Source: Gammaproteobacteria bacterium
GTDB lineage: Bacteria > Pseudomonadota > Gammaproteobacteria > WFUO01
Direction of reading: 5' to 3'
DNA: 47,893 nucleotides
NCBI GenBank assembly: GCA_015484945.1
Contig: WFUO01000047.1
Location: 1-47,893, forward strand
The notes under the pieces are model-generated. The model made no database searches. It saw only the letters and a list, made by a program, of their open reading frames with translations, and had not been told where the DNA came from. The translations under genes and the position numbers were made by a program. Of this stretch, positions 1-7,425 are shown piece after piece. Positions within the stretch are counted from its first letter, which is position 1; each line of letters begins with the position of its first letter.

Positions 1-456
1 GGCCGGTCGGGCACAGTGCAACACCATGGCCCGGATCTGTTCACCTGGCAGGTTGTAGTAGCCATCCGTATGCCAGCTCAGCGGCCGGTTGGTGTAGGGG
101 ATATACCCCTCGTGGCGACTGCCCTGCTCGCGCACACACAACGACGACAGGCTGTCGGCATCCGAGCACAGGTTGCCATCCAGTCGCTCCAGCCCCAGCT
201 GACAACCGATCCGCCAGGGCACGGACTTGTCGGCCGGATTGTCGAGACGGGTGCGGTAGTGCACTGAACCTACTTTAGATATTTTCGAGATAATTTTCTC
301 AAGTGTATGATTATCAATATTAAACGGATCACTAATATCAACGCTCAGGAAGGATGATTCGGTTGGATAACCGGTCAGCTTCCACCTTCTCCAGGCCGCA
401 TAGGCAGCCTGATTGATGGTCAGAAATGGGGAATCTGTGAATTTTGACGCTGTCAT
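1..456 (-). CDS. TauD/TfdA-like Fe(II)/2-oxoglutarate dioxygenase, N-terminal part (cut by window edge)
   Basis: The minus strand is open without a stop from an ATG at 456 to the window edge, giving 152 codons of a truncated gene. The reading contains YIPYTNRPLSWHTDGYYN. The H-T-D within it fits the HxD iron-binding pair of TauD/TfdA-type non-haem Fe(II)/2-oxoglutarate oxygenases, and the following segment (IRAMVLHC) also fits the family. The second iron histidine and the 2OG arginine would lie beyond the edge. The substrate cannot be predicted: the family includes taurine, gamma-butyrobetaine and many unknown oxygenases. The Shine-Dalgarno sequence is weak (GGA about 9 nt upstream). The gene is divergent from dsrA and shares its upstream region. 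The family call is fairly sure; the function is open. Confidence 0.82.
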   Translation of the reverse strand, partial: MTASKFTDSPFLTINQAAYAAWRRWKLTGYPTESSFLSVDISDPFNIDNHTLEKIISKISKVGSVHYRTRLDNPADKSVPWRIGCQLGLERLDGNLCSDADSLSSLCVREQGSRHEGYIPYTNRPLSWHTDGYYNLPGEQIRAMVLHCARPA

Positions 457-703
457 GGTGATGATCCGGACGCCCATAGCGACTCAGGGCGGCATGATAT
501 ATTAAATCATAGCAATTTACTAATGTATTTTGCCTGCACTTGATCATACTTATTATAAACGATGACATGGCAGGTGATACCTGTTGGCGCACCCTCGGCT
601 GATGCGTAGCTTCTCGTCCTGGAAATTCCTGTGATATACTTGCTGGTTACTGCATGCATGGTGGTGGTTCGGATTTTTGATCGAATCGGCAGGGTTGCGG
701 CCA

Positions 704-719
704 TATCCCTTTTGGGATA
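704..719. promoter_or_regulatory. 7-2-7 inverted repeat resembling a NarL-type operator
   Basis: The sequence TATCCCT-TT-TGGGATA contains a perfect 6-bp inverted repeat (TATCCC/GGGATA). The left half matches the NarL heptamer TACYYMT at 6 of 7 positions and the right half matches its complement at 5 of 7, in the 7-2-7 layout used by NarL/NarP. It lies 264 bp before dsrA. A NarL-like regulator is encoded at 16718-17365, just after the operon. That the regulator binds here is inference. Confidence 0.35.
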
Positions 720-923
720 GAAGTAGTGCCGATAACACCCCATCGGTTGGGTTTCCAACGCGCGCGCCCTGCCACTAGAATTCGTGCATGATTTTTCAGA
801 CTGCCTGAGAAATGGTTTACCGGTGCATGGCATCGGTTTGTTGTATCCGTCACAGGCACAGGCTGAGGCAGTAATCAGTATTTTTACCGTCTACCAGTGA
901 CAAGAAGTTGAAGGCTGGCAGGC

Positions 924-941
924 AAACAAAACGTTTTGGTT
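924..941. promoter_or_regulatory. Palindrome just upstream of dsrA
   Basis: CAAAACGTTTTG (927-938) is a perfect 12-bp palindrome. It extends to 924-941 with one mismatched pair and ends 42 bp before the dsrA start codon, next to a TATAAA. Its position fits an operator or activator site at the dsr promoter. No known regulator motif is recognised. Confidence 0.35.
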
Positions 942-982
942 TATAAAACTCCAATTTGATCACTTAGGTAAGGAGCTTACAC

Positions 983-2236
983 ATGGTCAAAAAGTATGAA
1001 ACTCCTATGCTGGACCAGCTGGAAGACGGCGTATGGCCGAGCTTTATTTCCGGTATCCGTCGTCTGGCGAACGAACACCCGGAAGAACGCATTCAGAGTA
1101 TGTGTCACTCGCTGCTGGGGCAACTCGAGCATTCATACGAGACCCGCAAGGGTTACTGGAAAGGCGGTACGGTTTCTGTCTTCGGGTACGGCGGCGGCAT
1201 CATCCCGCGTTTTTCCGAAGTTGGCGACGCCTTCCCTGCCTCACGTGAATTCCACACCCTGCGCGTTCAGCCACCTGCTGGCAACTACTACACTTCCGAC
1301 ATGCTGCGCCAGCTGGCCGATAGCTGGGAAAAATACGGTTCTGGCCTGATCACCTTCCACGGTCAGACTGGCAACATCATGTTCATCGGCACCACCACCG
1401 AGAACGTCCAGCACTTCTTCGATGAGATCAACGAATATGGTTGGGACCTCGGCGGTGCTGGTCCCTGCGTGCGCACTGCCATGTCCTGTGTTGGCGCGGC
1501 ACGCTGTGAACAATCCTGCGCCAATGAGCACAAGATTCATCGCCTGCTGGTCAACAACTTCATGGACGACATGCATCGCCCGGCGCTGCCCTACAAGTTC
1601 AAGTTCAAGGTATCGGGTTGCCCGAACGACTGCCAGAACGCCATCGAACGTGCCGACTTCGCCGTGATCGGCACCTGGCGTGACGATATGAAGGTCGATC
1701 AGGACGAGGTCAAGAAATACGTCGAAACCAAGGGCCGGCAGTACATCATCGACAATGTCATCAGCCGTTGTCCGACCAACGCCCTGGCACTGAAGGATGA
1801 CGACACCCTGGAAGTTGATAACCGCAACTGCGTACGCTGCATGCACTGCCTCAACGTCATGTGCAAGGCCCTGTCCCCCGGGGACGACAAGGGCGTCACC
1901 GTACTCATTGGCGGCAAGCGTACGCTGAAGATTGGCGACCTGATGGGTACCGTCATCGTTCCATTCAAGAAGCTGGAAACCGATGAAGACTATGAGGAAC
2001 TGGTCGAGCTGGCCGAGGAAACCATCGACTTCTTCGCCGAGAATGCGCTCGAGCACGAACGTACCGGTGAGATGATCGAGCGTATCGGTCTGGTCAACTT
2101 CCTCGAAGGCATCGGCGTTGAGGTTGATCCGCACATGATCAACAATCCGCGTGAATGCTCCTACGTCCGTACCGACATGTGGGACGAAGAAGCCGAGAAG
2201 TGGAACCGCCGCATGGCCGAAAAGGCTGCCGGCTAA
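983..2236 (+). CDS. dsrA: Dissimilatory sulfite reductase alpha subunit (reverse type)
   Basis: DsrA forms the cytoplasmic alpha2beta2 siroheme sulfite reductase with DsrB. In sulfur oxidisers it runs in reverse and oxidises DsrC-bound sulfane sulfur to sulfite. The 417-residue protein has the siroheme-[4Fe-4S] cysteines C169 and C175 (Cx5C) and C213 and C217 (Cx3C, in SGCPNDCQN). An inserted ferredoxin domain follows, with C263 and the group C283, C286, C289 and C294. The ATG has a strong Shine-Dalgarno sequence (AAGGAG) 7 nt upstream. It is the first gene of the operon. The oxidative direction is inferred from dsrEFH and dsrL nearby and the absence of dsrD. Confidence 0.98.
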   Translation: MVKKYETPMLDQLEDGVWPSFISGIRRLANEHPEERIQSMCHSLLGQLEHSYETRKGYWKGGTVSVFGYGGGIIPRFSEVGDAFPASREFHTLRVQPPAGNYYTSDMLRQLADSWEKYGSGLITFHGQTGNIMFIGTTTENVQHFFDEINEYGWDLGGAGPCVRTAMSCVGAARCEQSCANEHKIHRLLVNNFMDDMHRPALPYKFKFKVSGCPNDCQNAIERADFAVIGTWRDDMKVDQDEVKKYVETKGRQYIIDNVISRCPTNALALKDDDTLEVDNRNCVRCMHCLNVMCKALSPGDDKGVTVLIGGKRTLKIGDLMGTVIVPFKKLETDEDYEELVELAEETIDFFAENALEHERTGEMIERIGLVNFLEGIGVEVDPHMINNPRECSYVRTDMWDEEAEKWNRRMAEKAAG

Positions 2237-2260
2237 CACCGGATTTCGATCAACATGAAC

Positions 2261-2285
2261 AGGGTGTGGCATGACGCCACACCCT
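2261..2285 (+). other. Stem-loop between dsrA and dsrB
   Basis: AGGGTGTGGC and GCCACACCCT form a perfect 10-bp stem with a 5-nt ATGAC loop, 24 bp after the dsrA stop. No U-tract follows, so it is not a standard intrinsic terminator. It may protect the dsrA 3' end, mark an RNA processing site or attenuate transcription. These roles are inference. Confidence 0.7.
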
Positions 2286-2323
2286 AATTCAAGCAAAGAA
2301 TCATTTTTGATTTGGAGGTAAAG

Positions 2324-3397
2324 ATGTCAGACGCTCCACGTCCACCAATTGAAAGCGGATGCCCGGACGGTTTCCAGTACATGCATCCCGTCATGATCAA
2401 GAACTACGGCAACTGGGCCTATCATGAAGACCCGCAGCCTGGTGTTCTTCTGCATGTTGCCAAGTCTGGCGACAAGATCTGGACGGTTCGTGTCGGTACC
2501 CAGCGTATCCTCGACCTGTTCACCCTGCGCCTGTTGTGTGATATCGCCGACGAATATGCCGACGGCTATGTTCGCTTCACGATCCGCAGCAATATCGAGT
2601 ACATGGTTGCCGATGAAGCCAAGGTTCAGCCGTTGATCGACAAGCTGCGTGAAGAAGGCTTCGTCGTTGGTGGCACCCGCAACTCGGTTACCATGATCTC
2701 TCACACCCAGGGTTGGCTGCACTGCGACATTCCTGGTACCGACGCTTCCGGTGTGGTCAAGTCCATGATGGACGAGCTGCACGATGAGTTCGTTTCCTGG
2801 AACATGCCGAACCGCGTGCATATCACCACCTCCTGCTGCCAGATCAACTGTGGCGGACAGGGTGATATTGCCATCAACGTTCAGCACACCAAGCCGCCGC
2901 GCATCAATCATGACCTGGTTGCCAACGTCTGCGAACGCCCCTCCGTGGTAGCACGTTGCCCGGTAGCGGCCATCCGTCCCGCATTGGTTGACGGCAAGCC
3001 GTCACTGGAAGTGGATGAAAAGAAATGCATCTGCTGCGGCGCGTGCTTCCCGCCCTGCCCACCGATGCAGATCAACGATGCCGAACACACCAAGCTGGCC
3101 ATCTGGGTTGGCGGCAACCACTCGAATGCCCGCAGCAAACCGACCTTCCACAAGCTGGTCGCGGCAGGCATTCCGAACAACCCGCCGCGTTGGCCTGAAG
3201 CAACCGCCATCGTCAAAAAGATTCTCAAGACTTACAAGGAAGACGCAAAGGATTGGGAACGCATTAACGACTGGATCGAGCGAATCGGTTGGCCGCGTTT
3301 CTTCGAGCTGACTGGTCTGCCCTTCACCAAGTTCCATATCGATAACTGGCGTGGCTCGCGTAAGAACCTGAATGCTTCTACGCACATTCGCTTCTGA
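2324..3397 (+). CDS. dsrB: Dissimilatory sulfite reductase beta subunit (reverse type)
   Basis: DsrB is the beta subunit partnering DsrA and carries the catalytically active sirohaem in known enzymes. The chosen ATG at 2324 (MSDAPRPPIES) has GGAGG 6 nt upstream and gives 357 residues, matching characterised DsrB. An in-frame TTG at 2312 is an unlikely start. Visible cysteine motifs are WLHCDIPG and SCCQINCGG for the sirohaem-coupled cluster, and CPVAAI plus CICCGACFPPC for the inserted ferredoxin domain. It is separated from dsrA by 87 bp containing a stem-loop. Confidence 0.98.
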   Translation: MSDAPRPPIESGCPDGFQYMHPVMIKNYGNWAYHEDPQPGVLLHVAKSGDKIWTVRVGTQRILDLFTLRLLCDIADEYADGYVRFTIRSNIEYMVADEAKVQPLIDKLREEGFVVGGTRNSVTMISHTQGWLHCDIPGTDASGVVKSMMDELHDEFVSWNMPNRVHITTSCCQINCGGQGDIAINVQHTKPPRINHDLVANVCERPSVVARCPVAAIRPALVDGKPSLEVDEKKCICCGACFPPCPPMQINDAEHTKLAIWVGGNHSNARSKPTFHKLVAAGIPNNPPRWPEATAIVKKILKTYKEDAKDWERINDWIERIGWPRFFELTGLPFTKFHIDNWRGSRKNLNASTHIRF

Positions 3398-3429
3398 TCG
3401 ATCAGTATTTCCAAGAGGTATTTACTGAC

Positions 3430-3822
3430 ATGAAATTTGGAATTTTGATTAACGAAGGGCCGTATCAGCATCAGGCCTCAGACACTGCCTATAATTTCGT
3501 CAAGGCAGCGCTGGACAAGGGCCATGAGATATTCCGGATCTTCTTCTATCACGACGGCGTCAACAACGGTACCCGTTTTACCGTTCCGCCGCAGGATGAC
3601 CGGAACATCCAGGTTCGTTGGTCTGAACTGGCTGAAAAGCACGGTCTCGACCTCGTCATCTGTATTGCCGCGGCCCAGCGCCGCGGCATCATGGATGAGG
3701 ATGAAGCGAAGCGTCAGGGCATCGATGGCAACAACATCGCCCCCGGGTTCCGCATCTCTGGTCTGGGACAGCTGATCGAAGCCGGAATCCAGGCAGATCG
3801 TCTGGTAGTTTTTGGCGACTGA
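3430..3822 (+). CDS. dsrE: Sulfur relay protein DsrE
   Basis: DsrE is the catalytic subunit of the cytoplasmic DsrE2F2H2 sulfurtransferase, which passes persulfide sulfur to DsrC; it is the TusD homologue. The 130-residue protein contains LDLVICIAAAQRRG, in which the cysteine is residue 78. This is the same number as the active Cys78 of Allochromatium vinosum DsrE. The ATG is preceded by AGAGG. The gene follows dsrB by 32 bp and leads dsrEFH. The presence of dsrEFH marks an oxidative-type dsr operon. Confidence 0.97.
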   Translation: MKFGILINEGPYQHQASDTAYNFVKAALDKGHEIFRIFFYHDGVNNGTRFTVPPQDDRNIQVRWSELAEKHGLDLVICIAAAQRRGIMDEDEAKRQGIDGNNIAPGFRISGLGQLIEAGIQADRLVVFGD

Positions 3823-3834
3823 TGGGGGTGCATG

Positions 3835-4245
3835 ATGTCTGATACTACAAAGAAATTCCTTTACCTGAACAGAAAGGCGCCATATGGCACGATCTATGCG
3901 CTCGAGTCGCTGGAAGTCGTTCTTATTGGTGCCGCGTTCGAGCAGGACGTGGCCTTGGCCTTTGTCGATGATGGTGTCTATCAGATTACCAAGGGTCAGG
4001 ACACTGCGGGTATCGGTGTGAAAAACTTCTCGCCCACCTATTCCGCGTTGGGTGATTACGATGTCAACAAGATCTACGTTGAAAAGGAATCACTCGAAGC
4101 CCGTGGGCTTACGGTCGATGACCTGCTGGACCTCAAATACGAAGACGAAGACGACGACTGGGCCGAGAAGGACTCGATTCGGGTTGTAACCGCCCAGGAA
4201 CTTGCCGACATCATGGACGAGCAAGACGTTATTTTGAGCTTCTGA
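3835..4245 (+). CDS. dsrF: Sulfur relay protein DsrF
   Basis: DsrF is the TusC-like subunit of the DsrEFH hexamer. The protein starts MSDTTKKFLYLNRKAPYGTI and has the GxxNFSPTY region and acidic C-terminus typical of DsrF. Two ATGs are adjacent, at 3832 and 3835. The GGGGG Shine-Dalgarno at 3824-3828 is 6 nt from the second but only 3 nt from the first, so 3835 is preferred (136 residues, the usual length). It has no DsrE-type active cysteine, which fits a structural role in the complex. Confidence 0.95.
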   Translation: MSDTTKKFLYLNRKAPYGTIYALESLEVVLIGAAFEQDVALAFVDDGVYQITKGQDTAGIGVKNFSPTYSALGDYDVNKIYVEKESLEARGLTVDDLLDLKYEDEDDDWAEKDSIRVVTAQELADIMDEQDVILSF

Positions 4246-4260
4246 CCGAGGACGCAGACC

Positions 4261-4566
4261 ATGACCATTTTGCATACCGTAAACAAATCTCCATTTGAAG
4301 ATTCTTCACTGGAGTCTTGCCTGAGATGCTCCAAGGCCGGTTCCACCATTCTCCTCATCGAGGATGGCATCTATGGCGCCACGGAAGGAACCATCATCAG
4401 TGACAAGGTAAAAGCTGCGATGGCGGACAGGACTGTCTGCGCCCTGCAGCCCGATGTTGAAGCACGCGGGATGAAAGACAAGATAATCGAAGGCATCAAG
4501 CTCGTCGATTATGCTGGCTTTGTTGACCTTGCTACGGAAAATGACACCGTAGAATCCTGGCTTTGA
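4261..4566 (+). CDS. dsrH: Sulfur relay protein DsrH
   Basis: DsrH is the TusB-like third subunit of DsrEFH. The 101-residue protein begins MTILHTVNKSPFEDSSLESC, in which C20 matches the conserved cysteine of A. vinosum DsrH. A second cysteine, C23, follows. The LIEDGIYGAT segment is typical of TusB/DsrH. The gap to dsrF is 15 bp, consistent with one transcript and a stoichiometric complex. Confidence 0.95.
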   Translation: MTILHTVNKSPFEDSSLESCLRCSKAGSTILLIEDGIYGATEGTIISDKVKAAMADRTVCALQPDVEARGMKDKIIEGIKLVDYAGFVDLATENDTVESWL

Positions 4567-4599
4567 TTTTTTTCAATTTAACTTAAGGAGGCGTAAACC

Positions 4600-4932
4600 A
4601 TGCCTATTGAAGTAAACGGTAAGACCATCGAAACTGATGAAGAAGGTTACCTGGTAAACCTGAGCGACTGGAACGAAGACGTCGCTCTGAAACTGGCCGA
4701 AAGCGAAGGCCTGGAAATGGACGAAAACCGCTGGGAAGTCGTCAACTTCCTGCGTGAGTACTACAACGAGTATCAGATCGCGCCGGCCGTCCGCGTTCTT
4801 ACCAAGGCCATCGGCAAGAAACTGGGTAAGGAAAAGGGTAACAGCAAGTACCTGTACGAACTGTTCCCGTATGGCCCGGCAAAACAGGCCTGCAAGATCG
4901 CCGGTCTGCCGAAGCCGACCGGCTGCGTCTGA
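4600..4932 (+). CDS. dsrC: Sulfur carrier protein DsrC
   Basis: DsrC carries sulfur as a per- or trisulfide between DsrEFH, DsrAB and the DsrMKJOP complex. It is homologous to TusE. The 110-residue protein ends YGPAKQACKIAGLPKPTGCV. This C-terminal arm has both redox cysteines, C98 and the penultimate C109, spaced as in A. vinosum (C100/C111), so it is a full DsrC rather than a single-cysteine homologue. A strong AAGGAGG Shine-Dalgarno suggests high expression. A perfect 10-bp stem-loop follows the stop and may set the dsrC transcript apart from dsrM. Confidence 0.98.
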   Translation: MPIEVNGKTIETDEEGYLVNLSDWNEDVALKLAESEGLEMDENRWEVVNFLREYYNEYQIAPAVRVLTKAIGKKLGKEKGNSKYLYELFPYGPAKQACKIAGLPKPTGCV

Positions 4933-4950
4933 ACGACGCGCCTGCCTGCG

Positions 4951-4974
4951 AGTGCCGGCCATCTGGCCGGCACT
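4951..4974 (+). other. Stem-loop between dsrC and dsrM
   Basis: AGTGCCGGCC and GGCCGGCACT make a perfect 10-bp, GC-rich stem with a 4-nt ATCT loop, starting 18 bp after the dsrC stop. No U-tract follows. It could be a partial (leaky) terminator or a 3'-end stabiliser giving more dsrC than dsrM-P transcript. This role is inference; the structure is seen directly. Confidence 0.7.
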
Positions 4975-5031
4975 GTTCAGGCTGAATTGTCGAGAAGAAT
5001 CAGATTTCCGTAAACGGAGGGAACAGGGCTA

Positions 5032-5790
5032 ATGTCGACATTGTCGCTTGCGTACGTGGTACTGTTTTATGTCGCAGGATTCATCTTCCTGGCTGGACTG
5101 GTTTTGCGTATCACGAAATATGCGCGTACTCCCGCGCCTCTCAAGATTCCGACTATGCCTGCGCCTACGACCCGGACAGGTGTGGTTATGCGACTGGCTC
5201 GTGAAGTCGTCTTCTTTCAGAGTCTGTTCCGTTCCAACAAATGGATCTGGATCTTCGGATGGATTTTTCATCTTTCGCTGCTGCTAGCCTTCTTCCGCCA
5301 CCTGCGCTATGCACTGAGTCCGGATTCCATACTCTGGCCGCTGGTCAATAACGAGATCGTACTGAGTTTTGGCAAATATGCCGGCTTTACGATGCTGCTG
5401 GGCCTGCTCGGTCTGTTTGGTCGCCGCATCTTCGTCGATCGCGTTCGCTACATCTCGCAGCCCTCGGACTATCTGATGCTGTTGCTCATCATGGGTATCG
5501 CCGCAACAGGCCTGGGCACCAGCTATCTTTCACATACCGATATCGTTGCCCTGAAACAGTTTGCCCTTGGCCTGCTCTACTTTGACCCAAGGCCGGTACC
5601 CAACGATGCCCTGATCCTGATCCATCTGGCGCTCGTCGCGATTTTGCTGATCGTGTTCCCGATCAGCAAGCTGCTGCATGCACCCGGTGTATTCTTCAGC
5701 CCGACCCGCAATCAGGTCGATAATGCCCGGGAAAAACGTCATCTGGCGCCATGGGCGGCTGAGCTGGATTCAACTCGCGGTAATCGCTAG
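5032..5790 (+). CDS. dsrM: Membrane cytochrome b subunit DsrM
   Basis: DsrM is the NarI-like dihaem cytochrome b of the DsrMKJOP complex. It exchanges electrons with the quinone pool in the inner membrane. The 252-residue protein has about five hydrophobic helices (roughly 5-26, 72-90, 113-132, 148-167 and 191-211). Candidate haem ligands are H80, H90, H198 and H216. GGAGG lies 11 nt before the ATG. It is followed by dsrK after 29 bp, and DsrM and DsrK form the conserved core module of the complex. Confidence 0.96.
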   Translation: MSTLSLAYVVLFYVAGFIFLAGLVLRITKYARTPAPLKIPTMPAPTTRTGVVMRLAREVVFFQSLFRSNKWIWIFGWIFHLSLLLAFFRHLRYALSPDSILWPLVNNEIVLSFGKYAGFTMLLGLLGLFGRRIFVDRVRYISQPSDYLMLLLIMGIAATGLGTSYLSHTDIVALKQFALGLLYFDPRPVPNDALILIHLALVAILLIVFPISKLLHAPGVFFSPTRNQVDNAREKRHLAPWAAELDSTRGNR

Positions 5791-5819
5791 ACAAACGAGA
5801 ATGACAGAAGGAGTATCGC

Positions 5820-7343
5820 GTGGCAGATTTTGATACACCAGAACTGAAAGAATACCTGAGTATTCCGGCCATTGAACCGGGTGCCATGGAAGGCCTCGCG
5901 CCCTTTGTCGCCAAGCCGCCGCACCAGGAACCACTGGGTTACCCGGGTGAGCTGGTTGACAACTGGGAAGAAAAAGCCATCGAAAAGATGGGCGATATGC
6001 TCAAGAAATATCGTGGCTTCCAGGTATTCCTCGACAGCTGTGTCAAATGTGGCGCCTGCACCGACAAATGCCACTATTTCCTGGGTACCAGCGATCCAAA
6101 GAACATGCCGGTTGCCCGACAGGATCTGCTGCGCAGTGTCTATCGCCGTTACTTTACCTTTGCCGGCAAGTTCTTCCCCAAGCTGGTCGGCGCGCGCGAC
6201 ATGACCCGTGAAGTGCTGGATGAATGGTACAGCTACTTTCATCAGTGCTCTCAGTGTCGTCGCTGCTCGGTATTCTGCCCCTATGGAATCGATACCGCCG
6301 AGATCTCCATGGCTGCGCGCGAAATCATGGATTCCATAGGCCAGGGCCAGAAATACTGCAACGAAATCATCACCAAGGTATTTTCGATCGGCAATAACCT
6401 CGGTCTGCCCGAGCCAGCGCTGCGCGATACCCTGGAAGACCTCGAAGAAGAAATCTATGAAGACACCGGTGTCAGGGTGCGCCTGCCGCTGGACGAGAAA
6501 GGCGCCGATATCCTGCTTATCACGCCTTCCGCCGATTTCTTCGCCGAGCCGCACATCGATGGCTTGATGGGCTACGCCAAGGTATTCCACGAAGCCGGTG
6601 TCAGCTGGACCATCAGTTCCTATGCGTCCGAGGCAGCCAACTTTGGGATGTTCATTGGTAGTTACGAAAACAGCCAGCGTATCGCCATGCGTGTACGTGA
6701 GGCGGCACTCGATCTGGGTGTCAAGCGCATCGTTCATGGTGAATGTGGTCATGCCTGGCGCGTCGCCTACAGCTTCTGGAACACCTATGCCGGCCCCTGG
6801 GACTTCCTCGACCCCAACTATCCGGTACCACAGCACATCTGTGAATTCACCTGGGATCTCATTCAACAGGGCAAACTCAAGTTTGACAAATCCGAAAACG
6901 ACCATCGTGTCGTTACCTTCCATGACTCATGCAATGTTGCGCGTGCCACGCGTATGGGCGACAAGCCTGGCGGTCAGTTCGAGATTCCGCGTAACGTCAT
7001 CAAGGCGGTGTGCAACAACTATGTAGAAATGGATCCCGATACCATCAAGGACGCAACCTTCTGCTGTGGGGGTGGCGGTGGTCTGCTGACCGACGACCTG
7101 ATGGAGATCCGCGTCAAGGGCGCCATGCCGCGCATGCAGGCCCTGCACGATGTCGTCGAAGAGCAAGGCGTTACCAACATGGCGGCCATCTGCGCGATCT
7201 GCAAGAGCCAGTTCAGCAAGGTGCTGCCCTACTACAAGATGCCCATGGACATGATCGTCAGTGTCCATCAGCTCGTCAGTGATGCCTTGATACTGACAGG
7301 CCAGAACGATGGCGATGAAGCCTCAGGGGAACAGGATTCGTAA
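5820..7343 (+). CDS. dsrK: Heterodisulfide reductase-like iron-sulfur protein DsrK
   Basis: DsrK is the cytoplasmic catalytic subunit of DsrMKJOP, related to HdrD, and is thought to act on DsrC thiols or disulfide. It uses a GTG start at 5820 with AGAAGGAG 6 nt upstream; no nearby ATG has such support. The 507-residue protein has two [4Fe-4S] motifs (C74, C77, C80, C84 and C143, C146, C149, C153). Its C-terminal region contains HDSCNVARATRMG and FCCGGGGG (C415-C416), the cysteine-rich site for the unusual catalytic cluster. Confidence 0.97.
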   Translation: MADFDTPELKEYLSIPAIEPGAMEGLAPFVAKPPHQEPLGYPGELVDNWEEKAIEKMGDMLKKYRGFQVFLDSCVKCGACTDKCHYFLGTSDPKNMPVARQDLLRSVYRRYFTFAGKFFPKLVGARDMTREVLDEWYSYFHQCSQCRRCSVFCPYGIDTAEISMAAREIMDSIGQGQKYCNEIITKVFSIGNNLGLPEPALRDTLEDLEEEIYEDTGVRVRLPLDEKGADILLITPSADFFAEPHIDGLMGYAKVFHEAGVSWTISSYASEAANFGMFIGSYENSQRIAMRVREAALDLGVKRIVHGECGHAWRVAYSFWNTYAGPWDFLDPNYPVPQHICEFTWDLIQQGKLKFDKSENDHRVVTFHDSCNVARATRMGDKPGGQFEIPRNVIKAVCNNYVEMDPDTIKDATFCCGGGGGLLTDDLMEIRVKGAMPRMQALHDVVEEQGVTNMAAICAICKSQFSKVLPYYKMPMDMIVSVHQLVSDALILTGQNDGDEASGEQDS

Positions 7344-7425
7344 TATGCCGTAGGTGGTATACGGTAACAGGGTTTAAAAAATATCTGGTCGGCAACGACC
7401 AATTTCATGACTAGGAGATTCGAGA

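Larger units (their letters stand above)
457..982. promoter_or_regulatory. Divergent intergenic regulatory region upstream of the dsr operon
   Basis: This 526-bp stretch has no convincing gene; the short ORFs in it lack ribosome-binding sites and family features. It holds several inverted repeats: CAGGT-gat-ACCTG (571-583), a 7-2-7 element (704-719), ACCGGTGC-atg-GCATCGGT with one mismatch (819-837) and a palindrome centred between 932 and 933. The part near the dioxygenase gene is AT-rich (about 480-560). A TATAAA at 942-947 could be a -10 box for dsrA, but no good -35 is visible at 16-18 bp. The dsrA Shine-Dalgarno sequence (AAGGAG) is at 970-975. The region must carry the main dsr promoter and probably that of the divergent gene, but neither can be placed with confidence. 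Confidence 0.6.

Noticed and set aside
507-833. Minus-strand ORF of 108 codons in the dsrA upstream region
   Set aside because: No Shine-Dalgarno, no recognisable domain; it runs over several inverted repeats that look regulatory.
1241-2296. Long minus-strand ORF (351 codons) opposite dsrA
   Set aside because: It is an antisense shadow of dsrA: no family features, no ribosome-binding site, and dsrA is certain.
6173-6182. CTTCCCCAAG, as in the candidate sRNAs, within dsrK
   Set aside because: It codes for conserved protein sequence; none of the other sRNA blocks is nearby, so it is a chance match.
5787-6923. Minus-strand ORF of 378 codons opposite dsrK
   Set aside because: Shadow frame of the GC-rich dsrK gene; composition is not protein-like and dsrK is certain.
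7344-7425. Small hairpins before dsrL as terminators
   Set aside because: Stems are 6 bp or shorter without a U-tract, and dsrK-dsrL are normally co-transcribed.
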